Below, one piece after another: positions 27,715 to 35,788 of a stretch of 64,000 nt of DNA. The notes below the pieces were generated by a model. That model was not told the origin of the DNA and did not search any database. It saw nothing but the letters and a program-made list of their open reading frames with translations. The stretch is taken from positions 2,269,001-2,333,000 of the forward strand of contig NZ_CP039249.1 of the NCBI RefSeq assembly GCF_004795835.1, written 5' to 3'. The DNA is from Sphingomonas sp. PAMC26645 (GTDB lineage Bacteria; Pseudomonadota; Alphaproteobacteria; Sphingomonadales; Sphingomonadaceae). Both the position numbers and the translations under genes were made by a program. Every line of letters starts with the position of its first letter. Positions within the stretch are counted from its first letter, which is position 1.

Positions 27715-29354
27715 CCGTGCGTGCTGGCGGGCGCGAGATCGTGAAGCGCGACGAACGCCTTGAACAGCACGCGCGGATCGAACGCGCCCTTGTAGACCGC
27801 GGGCGGCGATCGACGCAGGCCGAGCAGCGCGTACACCGCGGTTTGCGCCGACCGTACCGAATATTCGACGGTGAAGACGCAGTCGTCGGCGAGCTCGCAA
27901 TATTGGCCGATGACCGCGAGGTTGGCGGTGTCGGCCGGTATGACGTCGGGTCGATCGCCGTGCCGTCTCGGCATGAACTGGCTGGTGATGAACGGCATCA
28001 TGCACGGAATACAGGTCGCGCTGGCGAGGATCGTCTCGGCCTCCGCGACGATGCCGAGATGGCCGAGGATCTCGATCATGATCTCGCGACCGGTACACTC
28101 CGCCATCGGTTTCCGCACGAAATCGCCGGTTGTGTCGACGCTCAGTCCATATCCCCAGAATACCGCAACGTCGTCGGGCTGGCCGAGGAAATGCGGCTGG
28201 TAAGGGATCACGATCGAGGCGAGCCAGCTCGACTCGGAAAAGGTGATCAGCCCGCCCTCGCCGGGGACGTTGCCGGTCGCGTCGCGGATCAGCGCCAGCA
28301 GGGTCGCGTCGTGGAGCGTGGTCGTGAACGATACCCATTTCGAGCGGTCGAGATCTCCGGTAAAGACCGCCGGCCTGCCGAACTGCGGCCGCCCGTCCGC
28401 GAGTTTCTCCCACAGCGCCCATCCGCCGCCGGCGTTCGCGCCGAGGAGGGTTGGGGCGGTGACCATCGATCCGAGACTTGAGCCTGCGGTCATCGAGCCG
28501 AGCGTCAGCAGCACGTAATCGTCGGTATCGACACGGATCTCGCTGGTCCTCGTACCTTCGGCGATGCGGATGCCACGGACGACGGTCATTCCCTCGTCGT
28601 CGGCGAGGCGCAGGTCGGTGACGACCGTGTTCATCCGGAAGTGCACGCCGCGCGCGACCAGCCATGCGTGCAGCGGGCGGACCAGCGAGTCATATTGGTT
28701 GAGCCGCGTCCGCATGATCCCCTCGAGTCGGTTGAAGCCCCCGACCATGTGCGCGAAGCGGAGCAGATAGCGCTTGAATTCGACTGCGCTGTGCCACGGC
28801 TGGAACGCAAAGGTCGTGCACCACATCAGCCAGAAACCGGTCTTGAAGAAGCCTGCGTCGAACTGGTCGGCGATGGTCGAACGGTCGAGGATGGTTTCGG
28901 GCGTGATCGCCAGCCGTTCGAGCCCGTGGATATGGTGGCCGGTCAACCCGAATTCCGGCGCGACATGGCGCCTGCCGCCCGAGAACAGCCGGGAATGCGA
29001 CGACGTCTTCATCACCGCGTTCCAGTCAAAGATTTCCTCGGTGACGGTCTTGTCGCCGTCCAGCGTCGGGATCGAGGCGAACAGATCGAAGGTGCAGAGA
29101 TATTTCGATTCCAGCATCCGCCCGCCGTGCAGCGAATAGCCGTTTTCCGCCGATCCACCGCCGTCGAGGCTGCCGCCGAGCAGCGCGCCCTCGTCGATGA
29201 TCGTGATATCCGCCCCGCGCATGTCGCCGTCGCGGATCAGGAACGCGGCTGCCGCGAGCGATGCGATCCCGCCGCCGACCAAGAAGGCCCGTCCTTCGTC
29301 GCGAGGGACGGGCGCGGTGTCGGGGTCTTCGTGGAATGGGTCAGTGGTGAGCAT
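27708..29354 (-). CDS. ohyA: Oleate hydratase
   Basis: A 548-residue FAD protein that adds water to the cis-9 double bond of oleic and related fatty acids, giving 10-hydroxy acids. Signature parts are the Rossmann motif LVGGGIASLAAAAFLIRDGD, SLDGGGSAENGYSLHGGRML, FWLMWCTTFAFQPWHSAVEF and IGQYCELADDCVFTVEYSVR. The start at 29354 has an AAGGAC sequence upstream; the longer frame runs through the receiver gene and is rejected. In other bacteria the enzyme detoxifies unsaturated fatty acids or alters membrane lipids. Here it shares the stress island, suggesting a role in membrane adaptation. Confidence 0.93.
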   Translation of the reverse strand: MLTTDPFHEDPDTAPVPRDEGRAFLVGGGIASLAAAAFLIRDGDMRGADITIIDEGALLGGSLDGGGSAENGYSLHGGRMLESKYLCTFDLFASIPTLDGDKTVTEEIFDWNAVMKTSSHSRLFSGGRRHVAPEFGLTGHHIHGLERLAITPETILDRSTIADQFDAGFFKTGFWLMWCTTFAFQPWHSAVEFKRYLLRFAHMVGGFNRLEGIMRTRLNQYDSLVRPLHAWLVARGVHFRMNTVVTDLRLADDEGMTVVRGIRIAEGTRTSEIRVDTDDYVLLTLGSMTAGSSLGSMVTAPTLLGANAGGGWALWEKLADGRPQFGRPAVFTGDLDRSKWVSFTTTLHDATLLALIRDATGNVPGEGGLITFSESSWLASIVIPYQPHFLGQPDDVAVFWGYGLSVDTTGDFVRKPMAECTGREIMIEILGHLGIVAEAETILASATCIPCMMPFITSQFMPRRHGDRPDVIPADTANLAVIGQYCELADDCVFTVEYSVRSAQTAVYALLGLRRSPPAVYKGAFDPRVLFKAFVALHDLAPASTHGR

Positions 29355-29392
29355 AGGAACGTCCTTGATAAAGAGGGGCTGGTCCGAGGAGC

Positions 29393-29809
29393 TCAGCCGT
29401 CGGCGTTCCAGCCGGACCATCCGCGGTTGATCGAAGCGGCGATCGCGGTGAGGAGTGTGGCATCGCCCGTGGTGCGGTCGAGGATCCGGTCGCCGTGACG
29501 TTCGGCGGCGTGGACCAGTTCGGGCGGCGGGACGATCCCGTCGAGCAGGATCGCTTTGCCACGCCAACCAGATGCGCGCATCGCGTGGAGGGTTTCCATG
29601 CCGCTGCCGTCTGCGCTCTCGATGTCGACGATGAGACACGGGAAATCACGCGAGCGCGGATCGGCAAGCAGCGCCGCGCTGGTCGCGTAGGAGCGCACGT
29701 CGTAGCGTTCCGACAGCAGCATGATCTGGCGCGCGCGACGGATCGCGGGATCGCCATCGACGAGCGAAACGCCGATGCCGTCATGGGATTGATTGGATTG
29801 GTCGGTCAT
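29393..29809 (-). CDS. Stand-alone receiver domain protein
   Basis: A 138-residue protein consisting only of a response-regulator receiver fold. GVSLVDGDPAIRRARQIMLL carries the acidic pocket and CLIVDIESADGSG the phosphoacceptor Asp; the usual C-terminal Lys is not obvious. There is no output domain. It lies between ohyA and fixJ on the same strand and starts with an AGGAC sequence. It may act as a phosphate sink or modulator of FixL/FixJ, but that is inference. Confidence 0.72.
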   Translation of the reverse strand: MTDQSNQSHDGIGVSLVDGDPAIRRARQIMLLSERYDVRSYATSAALLADPRSRDFPCLIVDIESADGSGMETLHAMRASGWRGKAILLDGIVPPPELVHAAERHGDRILDRTTGDATLLTAIAASINRGWSGWNADG

Positions 29810-29891
29810 CGGATGGTCCTCGTTGCGACCTTCGATGACACGCGGACAATCTCGCGTCTGTACGTAGAAGACGAGGGGCGTGGGGGGCGGC

Positions 29892-30524
29892 TCAGACCGG
29901 CTCGGCGGTTTCACCCAACCCGGCCGAAAACGCGATGCGCAGGACGTCGGACAGGCTGCGCGCGGCAAGCTTTTCCATTAGATTGGCGCGGTGGACTTCG
30001 ACGGTGCGGGTGGCGATGTCGAGGTCGTACGCGATCAGCTTGTTGGGGCGACCCAGCACCATGCCGTCGAGCACGTCGCGTTCGCGCGGGGTGAGGGCGG
30101 CAAGACGGATGAGCGCGTCCGAGGCGGCGAGGTGCTCGCGGCCGGACCGTGCCGCGTGCGCCAGTGCCGTCTCGATCGCGGCGAGCAAGGCGCTGCGCTC
30201 GAACGGTTTTTCGAGAAATTCGATCGCGCCCGCCTTGATCGCGCGGACCGCGAGCGTGACGTCGCCGTGGCCGGTCAGCATGATGACGGGCAGCGCGATG
30301 CCGCTTTGCGCGAGGCGCGCCTGCACCTCCAGCCCGTCGAGATCGGGCATGCGGACGTCCAGCAGAACGCAGCCGCGTGTCTCCCGCGTCACGGACTTCA
30401 GGAAGTGCGTGCCCGCCGGATAGGTCTCGACCGCATACCCAGCCTTGCGCAGGAGAAAGCCGACCGACTGGCGGATCGCCTCGTCGTCGTCGACGATATG
30501 CACAATGCGGAGTGGGTCAGTCAT
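29892..30524 (-). CDS. fixJ: FixJ-type response regulator
   Basis: A 210-residue two-domain activator. The receiver has Asp11-13, the phosphoacceptor Asp56 in LLDVRMPDLDG, and Lys106 in EKPFE. The C-terminal NarL/LuxR-type helix-turn-helix carries LTPRERDVLDGMVLGRPNKLIAYDL and RTVEVHRANLMEKL. It is phosphorylated by the FixL-like kinase encoded by the overlapping upstream gene (8-base overlap). FixJ proteins bind near the -35 region of low-oxygen genes; the recurrent island motif is its probable target. It is called FixJ rather than a generic NarL protein because of the haem-PAS kinase partner. Confidence 0.88.
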   Translation of the reverse strand: MTDPLRIVHIVDDDEAIRQSVGFLLRKAGYAVETYPAGTHFLKSVTRETRGCVLLDVRMPDLDGLEVQARLAQSGIALPVIMLTGHGDVTLAVRAIKAGAIEFLEKPFERSALLAAIETALAHAARSGREHLAASDALIRLAALTPRERDVLDGMVLGRPNKLIAYDLDIATRTVEVHRANLMEKLAARSLSDVLRIAFSAGLGETAEPV

Positions 30525-32079
30525 CGGTGTCGCTTTCCTGAAGCGTGGCGAGCGGCACGGTGAAGTGGAATGCGGTGCCGCCGCTCGCGACGCCATCCGC
30601 CCAGATCCGGCCGCCATGCGCCTCGACGATCGTCCGGCAGATCGACAGTCCGAGCCCCATGCCGTCTTCCTTCGTCGTCGCAAACGCTTCGAACAGGCGC
30701 GCGCGGACGTCGCTGTCTATGCCGGAGCCCGTGTCCGCGACGGTGATCTGCATCCAGCCTTCACGGTCGGAGGCGGTAGCGATCGACAGCGTCCGGACCG
30801 GTGACGCGGCCATCGCATGGATCGCGTTGCGGATGAGGTTGACCAGCACCTGCTGGGTCTGGATGCGATCGACGCGGACAATGACCGGGCTTGGCGAGGC
30901 CGTGTAGACGACGGTGATCCCCGCCTCGTGCGCGCCAAGCAGGCCCAGGCTGGTCGCCTCTTCGACGAGCAGGTCCAGACGTTCGTCGCGAAAGCCCGTA
31001 TCGCCGCCATCGACGAACGCGCGCAGCCGGCGAACGATCGTGCCCGCCCTCAGCGATTGCGCCGCCGCCAGGTCGAGCGCCTCGGCGATATCGGCCAGCA
31101 GCGGATCTGCGCTGTCCTCGATCATCGCCCGCGTTGCCTCAAGGTAGTTGGCGATCGCGGTCAGCGGCTGGTTGATCTCGTGCGCCAAGGTCGAGGCCAT
31201 CGTGCCCATCGCGCTGACGCGGGAGACGTGGACGAGTTCGGACTGGAGTTCCTGCACGCGGCGTTCGGTCGCGTGGCGGTTGGTGAGGTCGCGGATGAAG
31301 CCGGTGAAGATGCGTTCGCCCGCGATCGACGCCTCGCCGACCGCCAGTTCGATCGGAAACGTCTCGCCGCCTTTGCGCATCGCGCGTTCGAGCCGGACGT
31401 TGCCGATCACGTGACGCTCGCCGGTGTGGCGGTATTTGCGCAGGTGCGCGTCGTGGTCGCGTGCTTCTACCTGCGGCATCAGCATCGCGACGTTCTGGCC
31501 AATTACGTCGCCTGCAGCGTACCCGAAGACGAGCTCTGCGGCAGCGCTGAACGAAGCGACGATGCCGTTCTCGTTCATCACGATCATCGCGTCGGGGACG
31601 GTGTTGAGGATCGAGCGGAGATGATGTTCGCGCCGGACGATCGCCGCCTCGGCGGCCTTTTCATGGGTGATGTCGCGGATGACCTTGCCGAACCCGCGCA
31701 GTGCGCCGGCGTCGTCGTGAAGCGCGGTGATCGTGACGTGCGCGAGGAATTCGGAGCCGTCCTTGCGGACCCGCCAACTTTCCTCCTCGATCCGGCCATC
31801 GCGGTGCGCGCGGGCGAGGTCGGCTGCGGGTTTGCCCGCGGCGATATCGTCGGCGGGGTAGAAGATCGCGAAATCGCGGCCGATGATTTCTGCCTCGGCC
31901 CAGCCCTTGATCCGTTCGGCGCCGCGGTTCCAGATCGTCACGCGGCCATGGGGATCGAGCATGTAGATCGCATAGGTCGTAGCGCCGTCGATCAGCAGCC
32001 CCAGTTCCTCCGCCAGCGCCGCATCGCCGCGCGCCACTGCCTGGGGGTCGGTATCGTGCGGCGACTGCGACGCGATCAT
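30517..32079 (-). CDS. fixL: FixL-like oxygen-sensing PAS histidine kinase
   Basis: A 520-residue soluble kinase. PAS 1 spans about residues 25-145 and PAS 2 about 150-270. In PAS 2, His223 and Arg229 in ERHVIGNVRLE lie six residues apart, as the haem-ligating His and the gating Arg do in FixL, so PAS 2 probably binds haem and senses O2. The dimerisation helix has STLAHEINQPLTAIANYL with phospho-acceptor His300. The ATPase domain has LIRNAIHAM, VADTGSGID and GMGLGLSICRTIV. The start at 32079 (MIASQSP) is preferred; an in-frame ATG at 32202 would add a poorly conserved tail and overlap the small upstream gene. There are no membrane helices, unlike the Sinorhizobium protein. Confidence 0.85.
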   Translation of the reverse strand: MIASQSPHDTDPQAVARGDAALAEELGLLIDGATTYAIYMLDPHGRVTIWNRGAERIKGWAEAEIIGRDFAIFYPADDIAAGKPAADLARAHRDGRIEEESWRVRKDGSEFLAHVTITALHDDAGALRGFGKVIRDITHEKAAEAAIVRREHHLRSILNTVPDAMIVMNENGIVASFSAAAELVFGYAAGDVIGQNVAMLMPQVEARDHDAHLRKYRHTGERHVIGNVRLERAMRKGGETFPIELAVGEASIAGERIFTGFIRDLTNRHATERRVQELQSELVHVSRVSAMGTMASTLAHEINQPLTAIANYLEATRAMIEDSADPLLADIAEALDLAAAQSLRAGTIVRRLRAFVDGGDTGFRDERLDLLVEEATSLGLLGAHEAGITVVYTASPSPVIVRVDRIQTQQVLVNLIRNAIHAMAASPVRTLSIATASDREGWMQITVADTGSGIDSDVRARLFEAFATTKEDGMGLGLSICRTIVEAHGGRIWADGVASGGTAFHFTVPLATLQESDTDD

Positions 32080-32203
32080 GCGGGCGGTGCGGTGGCTCGG
32101 GGAGCGCAGAGGCAAGTCATTGAGACGCCGGCCTTGTTCGACACATTGGTCCAATCCGGCGGGGGGCGATGATACGATACCCTCGTTCGGAACATGACGC
32201 ATG

Positions 32204-32338
32204 TTAAGCCAAAGACCTGCTATATGCTAATAGTCCTTCGACAATCGCGATCGCCGACAGGATCGTGGCGCCGACGACTATTCTTCGGTTCGCTGCCGCG
32301 ACCGGATCGATATACTTGCGGATAGCGAGGACCGTCAT
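32204..32338 (-). CDS. Small single-helix membrane protein downstream of the universal stress gene
   Basis: A 44-residue frame, too short for most gene callers. It starts MTVLAIRKYIDPVAAANRRI and has one hydrophobic helix (about residues 20-38). The ATG lies three bases after the stop of the universal stress protein gene, a spacing that suggests translational coupling, and it ends before fixL. A basic N-terminus and hydrophobic C-terminus predict an inner-membrane peptide. No family is recognised. Confidence 0.5.
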   Translation of the reverse strand: MTVLAIRKYIDPVAAANRRIVVGATILSAIAIVEGLLAYSRSLA

Positions 32339-32341
32339 GGC

Positions 32342-33160
32342 TCAGTGCGATAGCAACGTGCAGCGCCGGTCGCGCAGCAGCAGGTCGCGGGTGACGCCGC
32401 CGAACGCCCATTCGCGGATCCGGCTGTGACCATAGGCGCCCGCGACGACGAGGTCGGCCTCGACGTCGTTCGCGATGCCGGCGAGCGTGTCGATGCTGGT
32501 GCCCTTCATACGCGCGACGATCTTGTCCGCATCGACGTCGTGCCGTGCGAGCCAGGCGGTGACGTCGTCGATCGGTTTCCGCGCGTCGATCGCGTCGATC
32601 GTGACCTCGACGATCACGACGCGGTCGGCGGCGTGGAGCATCGGCAGCGCATCGCTGATCGCGCGGCGGCATTCGCGCGTATCGGTCCACGCGATCATGA
32701 TCGTCGAGAAGGTCGCGGTGGCGGCGCCGTCGGGAACGACCAGCACCGGGCGGCCCGCGCGCAGGATCAGGTCGCCGGTGTCGGCGTGCGTCGCGAGGTC
32801 GGCAAACCCTGGACCTGCGCTGGTGATGACGAGATCGGCGGCGCGCGCGTTCTCCGCGACGACGTGCGCGATGTTGGCGAGCGTCGGGATCGATCGCCAT
32901 TCGAGGACGTGTTTCGCGAGCCGTTCGTGCGCGTGGAACTCGGTCTTGGCGCGGGCGAGTTCGTCGGCGACGATATCGCGCTCGATCACCGCATATTCGC
33001 CGCCGAGATAGCCGTCGCACGTGCCGATCGGCACCGGCTGGCACGCGGCGATGCCGATCACCGCGGCGCCGTACTGATCGGCAAGCGTCGCGGCGACGTC
33101 GAGCAACGTCGCGTTAGCGCGGCCGCCGTCGAGATGCACCATCAGGGTCGAATAGGTCAT
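32342..33160 (-). CDS. Universal stress protein, tandem UspA domains
   Basis: A 272-residue protein with two UspA-like halves. The first begins STLMVHLDGGRANATLLDVA. The second ends in ADLVVAGAYGHSRIREWAFGG, a classic ATP-binding G-x2-G-x-S/R loop. UspA proteins bind ATP and support survival in growth arrest and low oxygen. Two FixJ-like boxes lie 45-70 bases upstream on the same strand. It is divergent from the BON-domain gene. Confidence 0.9.
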   Translation of the reverse strand: MTYSTLMVHLDGGRANATLLDVAATLADQYGAAVIGIAACQPVPIGTCDGYLGGEYAVIERDIVADELARAKTEFHAHERLAKHVLEWRSIPTLANIAHVVAENARAADLVITSAGPGFADLATHADTGDLILRAGRPVLVVPDGAATATFSTIMIAWTDTRECRRAISDALPMLHAADRVVIVEVTIDAIDARKPIDDVTAWLARHDVDADKIVARMKGTSIDTLAGIANDVEADLVVAGAYGHSRIREWAFGGVTRDLLLRDRRCTLLSH

Positions 33161-33204
33161 GCGCGGTCTCCCTCTTTCACCAAGCTGTCGGCGTTCGGGC
33201 GGGT

Positions 33205-33230
33205 TCGGGAAACTATCGGGAACTACGCAT
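33205..33230 (-). promoter_or_regulatory. Two overlapping FixJ-like boxes upstream of the universal stress gene
   Basis: On the minus strand ATGCGTAGTTCCCGA (33230-33216) overlaps CCCGATAGTTTCCCGA (33220-33205). Both match the island motif and face the usp gene starting at 33160. A clear -10 element is less obvious here (CGACAG near 33190). Confidence 0.45.
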
Positions 33231-33239
33231 AAGCACGGG

Positions 33240-33256
33240 CTGCGTAGTTCCCGACG
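33240..33256 (+). promoter_or_regulatory. FixJ-like box upstream of the BON/VIT genes
   Basis: CTGCGTAGTTCCCGACG faces the BON-domain gene. CGATAG at 33277-33282 is a likely -10 element at the same spacing as in other copies, giving a predicted transcript start near 33289 and a leader of about 43 bases. Confidence 0.5.
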
Positions 33257-33331
33257 CTGTCCCCGATCGGTGGCGCCGATAGGGTGCGGTCATCGGCTCG
33301 GGCCTCTCCGCGCTGTCCTCAGGAGCATGTC

Positions 33332-33982
33332 ATGTCCCACGACGCCAGATTGCAGAAAGCCGTGCTCGCCGAACTCAACTGGGATCCGAGCGTCCCCGCC
33401 GGGCATATCGGCGTCACCGCGAACAACGGCGTCGTCACGCTGAGCGGCCACGCCGGCAGCTACGCCGCGAAATACGCCGCCGAACGCGCCGCCGCGCGGG
33501 TCGACGGCGTCAAGGCCGTCGCCGAGGCGATCGAGGTGCAGCTCGAGGATCGCTTCAAGCGGGGCGACGAGGCGATTGCCAGCGCGATCGTCGAGCGGCT
33601 GGCTTGGGACACGACCGTCCCGCACGACAGCATCAAGGCGCAGGTCGAGGACGGCTGGGTCAGCCTGCGCGGCGAAGTGCGCTGGCATTTCCAGAAGGAT
33701 GCAGCGGAGGCGGCGGTGCGTCCGCTCGCGGGTGTCGTCGGCGTTATCAACCATGTCACGCTGAAACCGCGCGTCGACGTGACCGACGTCAGCAACGACA
33801 TCCGGACGGCGCTGCACCGCTCGTGGTTCTTCGATGGCGACACGATCAAGGTGTCGGTCGACGGCGGCACCGTGCGGCTCACTGGCTCGGTCGACTCGCC
33901 GCATGACCGGATGGTCGCCGAGCGCACGGCCTGGGCGGCGCCCGGCGCGGTGAAAGTCGAGAACATGCTCGAAATCGCCTGA
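33332..33982 (+). CDS. BON-domain protein (three repeats)
   Basis: A 216-residue protein with three BON domains at about residues 3-70, 76-145 and 148-216. Each carries the pattern of an amphipathic helix followed by GVVTLSGHAGS, GWVSLRGEVRW or GTVRLTGSVDS. BON domains bind phospholipid or envelope components and are common in osmotic-shock proteins. No signal peptide is visible, so it may be cytoplasmic or membrane-associated. AGGAG precedes the ATG by seven bases. It is followed by the VIT-family gene one base after its stop. Confidence 0.88.
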   Translation: MSHDARLQKAVLAELNWDPSVPAGHIGVTANNGVVTLSGHAGSYAAKYAAERAAARVDGVKAVAEAIEVQLEDRFKRGDEAIASAIVERLAWDTTVPHDSIKAQVEDGWVSLRGEVRWHFQKDAAEAAVRPLAGVVGVINHVTLKPRVDVTDVSNDIRTALHRSWFFDGDTIKVSVDGGTVRLTGSVDSPHDRMVAERTAWAAPGAVKVENMLEIA

Positions 33983-33983
33983 C

Positions 33984-34685
33984 ATGGGCGCGCTGTCGTC
34001 ACACCGCGAACGCCACGTCGCCGATCGGATCGGTTGGCTGCGGGCGGCGGTGCTCGGCGCCAATGACGGGATCGTTTCGACCGCAAGCCTGATCATCGGC
34101 GTCGCCGCCGCGGGTGGTCAGGTCGGCGCGATTGTCATCGCGGGCACGGCCGGGCTGGTCGCGGGCGCGATGTCGATGGCAGCGGGCGAGTATGTCTCGG
34201 TCAGCGCGCAGGCGGATACCGAGACCGCCGAACTCGCGCGCGAACGACGCGAACTGGTCGAAGACCCGCACGGTGAACTGGCCGAACTCGCGGCGATCTA
34301 CGTCGCGCGGGGGGTGGATGCTGCCACTGCCATGACGGTCGCGGCGCAACTGATGGCGAAGGACGCACTCGGTTCGCACGCACGCGACGAACTGGACATC
34401 ACGCTTGGGACGCGGGCCAGGCCGGTCCAGGCGGCATTCGCGTCGGCGGCGAGCTTCACGGTCGGCGCCGCGCTGCCATTGCTGACCGTGTTCATCGTGC
34501 CGCTCGCGTTGCTGGTTTGGGCGGTGGCTGGCGGATCATTGGTGTTCCTCGCGCTGCTTGGCGCGGTCGGGGCGAAGACCGGTGGTGCGATCGTCTGGCG
34601 CGGCATGGTCCGCGTCACCTTCTGGGGTGCGTTCGCGATGGCCGCGACCGCCGCGATCGGGCGTCTGATCGGTGACGTGGTGTGA
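33984..34685 (+). CDS. VIT1/CCC1-family transporter
   Basis: A 233-residue membrane protein of the vacuolar iron transporter family. It begins with a soluble helix, then GANDGIVSTASLIIGVAAAG and AGAMSMAAGEYVSVSAQADTE, which are hallmark sequences. The cytoplasmic metal-binding helices follow (ELARERRELVEDPHGELAEL) and three more membrane helices end the protein. It probably exports or sequesters Fe2+/Mn2+. Iron control during oxygen shift is a plausible role. It is co-transcribed with the BON gene. Confidence 0.9.
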   Translation: MGALSSHRERHVADRIGWLRAAVLGANDGIVSTASLIIGVAAAGGQVGAIVIAGTAGLVAGAMSMAAGEYVSVSAQADTETAELARERRELVEDPHGELAELAAIYVARGVDAATAMTVAAQLMAKDALGSHARDELDITLGTRARPVQAAFASAASFTVGAALPLLTVFIVPLALLVWAVAGGSLVFLALLGAVGAKTGGAIVWRGMVRVTFWGAFAMAATAAIGRLIGDVV

Positions 34686-34715
34686 TCCGCATCCGACCGA
34701 TCGACTGACCTGACG

Positions 34716-34739
34716 ATCCTTCCCCGGGCGGGAAAGGAT
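34716..34739 (+). terminator. Possible transcription terminator after the VIT gene
   Basis: ATCCTT-CCC and GGG-A-AAGGAT form a stem of about nine pairs with one bulge and a five-base loop. It is followed by only a weak T-rich run. It lies between the VIT gene and the next FixJ-like promoter. Confidence 0.35.
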
Positions 34740-34749
34740 TGCAATTCCG

Positions 34750-34767
34750 ATGCGTAGTTTCCGATGG
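34750..34767 (+). promoter_or_regulatory. FixJ-like box upstream of the L,D-transpeptidase operon
   Basis: ATGCGTAGTTTCCGATGG is identical to the copy at 17887 over its first 15 bases. CGATAG at about 34788 is a likely -10, giving a predicted leader of about 45 bases to the ATG at 34844. Confidence 0.52.
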
Positions 34768-34843
34768 TGATGCGGGCGTGGCGAGATCGATAGCGTCCGG
34801 TCGACCACCCTGTTCGGCGACACCTCTTCGATCGGAATCCATC

Positions 34844-35788
34844 ATGACGACGCGCCGCCTGACGTGCCGCCTCGCGCTCGCGCTGACGTTCGCCACGACG
34901 GCTTCGGCGCAGGTGCCGCCGGGCACCGATGGCCAAATCGAACGGCTCAAGCCCGGAGAATATCTCTGGGCGCCCGAGATCGCGCCCGCCGGCCCGGTCA
35001 CGGTGGTCGTCAGCCTGGCCACGCAAAAGGCCTATGCCTATCGTAACGGCGTGCCGATCGGGGTCTCTACCGTGTCGACCGGCAGCGATGGTCATGCGAC
35101 GCCGACCGGGGTCTTCACGGTGCTCCAGAAGGACGCGGATCACGTGTCGAACGTCTACAAGGATGCGCCGATGCCGTTCATGCAGCGGCTGACCTGGGGC
35201 GGGATCGCGATGCATGCGGGCAATCTGCCGGGCTATCCCGCATCGCACGGCTGTATCCGACTGCCGCCCGCGTTCGCAAAATTGCTGTTCGGGATCACCC
35301 GGCTCGGGATCACCGCCGTCATCACGCAGGATGCGCGCGTTCCGGTCGTCGCGTCGACGCCGGCCATCCTGACGGCCAGGCCAGCAACCGGGGAGGGCCG
35401 CTATGTCTGGAACCCGGCACTGTCCCCCAAGGGCCCGGTGTCGATCGTGGTCAGCGGGCGTGACCGGCGCATGGTCGTCCTGCGCAACGGCATCGAGATC
35501 GGATCGAGCGGCATCGCGGTCGACGTCCCGATCGACCGGACCTCGGCCTTCACGTTGCAATCGATCGATGCCGACGGCGAGCACTGGCTGCGCCTGCCGC
35601 TGCCGGGCGACCCGCAGACCGGCGAACTGAGTGCGCAAGACCGCGCCAAGGGTCACCTACCGGATGGCTTCCGCGCCGTGCTCGCGACCGTGATGACGCC
35701 CGGCACGACGCTGCTGGTGACGCGCGAGACGCTGGCCAGCGCCGGCACCGGCACCCCTGTGACGATCATCGAGGCGACCGGCCAGTGA
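34844..35788 (+). CDS. L,D-transpeptidase (YkuD) family protein
   Basis: A 314-residue exported protein with a signal peptide (LTCRLALALTFATTASA, cut near residue 22). Residues about 50-165 form the YkuD domain. The catalytic motif is in HAGNLPGYPASHGCIRLP, with Cys as nucleophile and His as partner. The enzyme makes 3-3 cross-links in peptidoglycan or attaches proteins to it. A second, similar fold without the catalytic motif follows (about 185-310, starting RYVWNPALSPKGPVSIVVSG), so the protein is a catalytic plus non-catalytic duplication. It is first in an operon with a P-type ATPase and a SulP transporter. Confidence 0.88.
   Translation: MTTRRLTCRLALALTFATTASAQVPPGTDGQIERLKPGEYLWAPEIAPAGPVTVVVSLATQKAYAYRNGVPIGVSTVSTGSDGHATPTGVFTVLQKDADHVSNVYKDAPMPFMQRLTWGGIAMHAGNLPGYPASHGCIRLPPAFAKLLFGITRLGITAVITQDARVPVVASTPAILTARPATGEGRYVWNPALSPKGPVSIVVSGRDRRMVVLRNGIEIGSSGIAVDVPIDRTSAFTLQSIDADGEHWLRLPLPGDPQTGELSAQDRAKGHLPDGFRAVLATVMTPGTTLLVTRETLASAGTGTPVTIIEATGQ

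Noticed and set aside
29855..29868. GTACGTAG upstream of the receiver gene as a FixJ box
   Set aside because: It has the TACGTA core but lacks the TTTCC half and the -10 spacing seen in the other copies.
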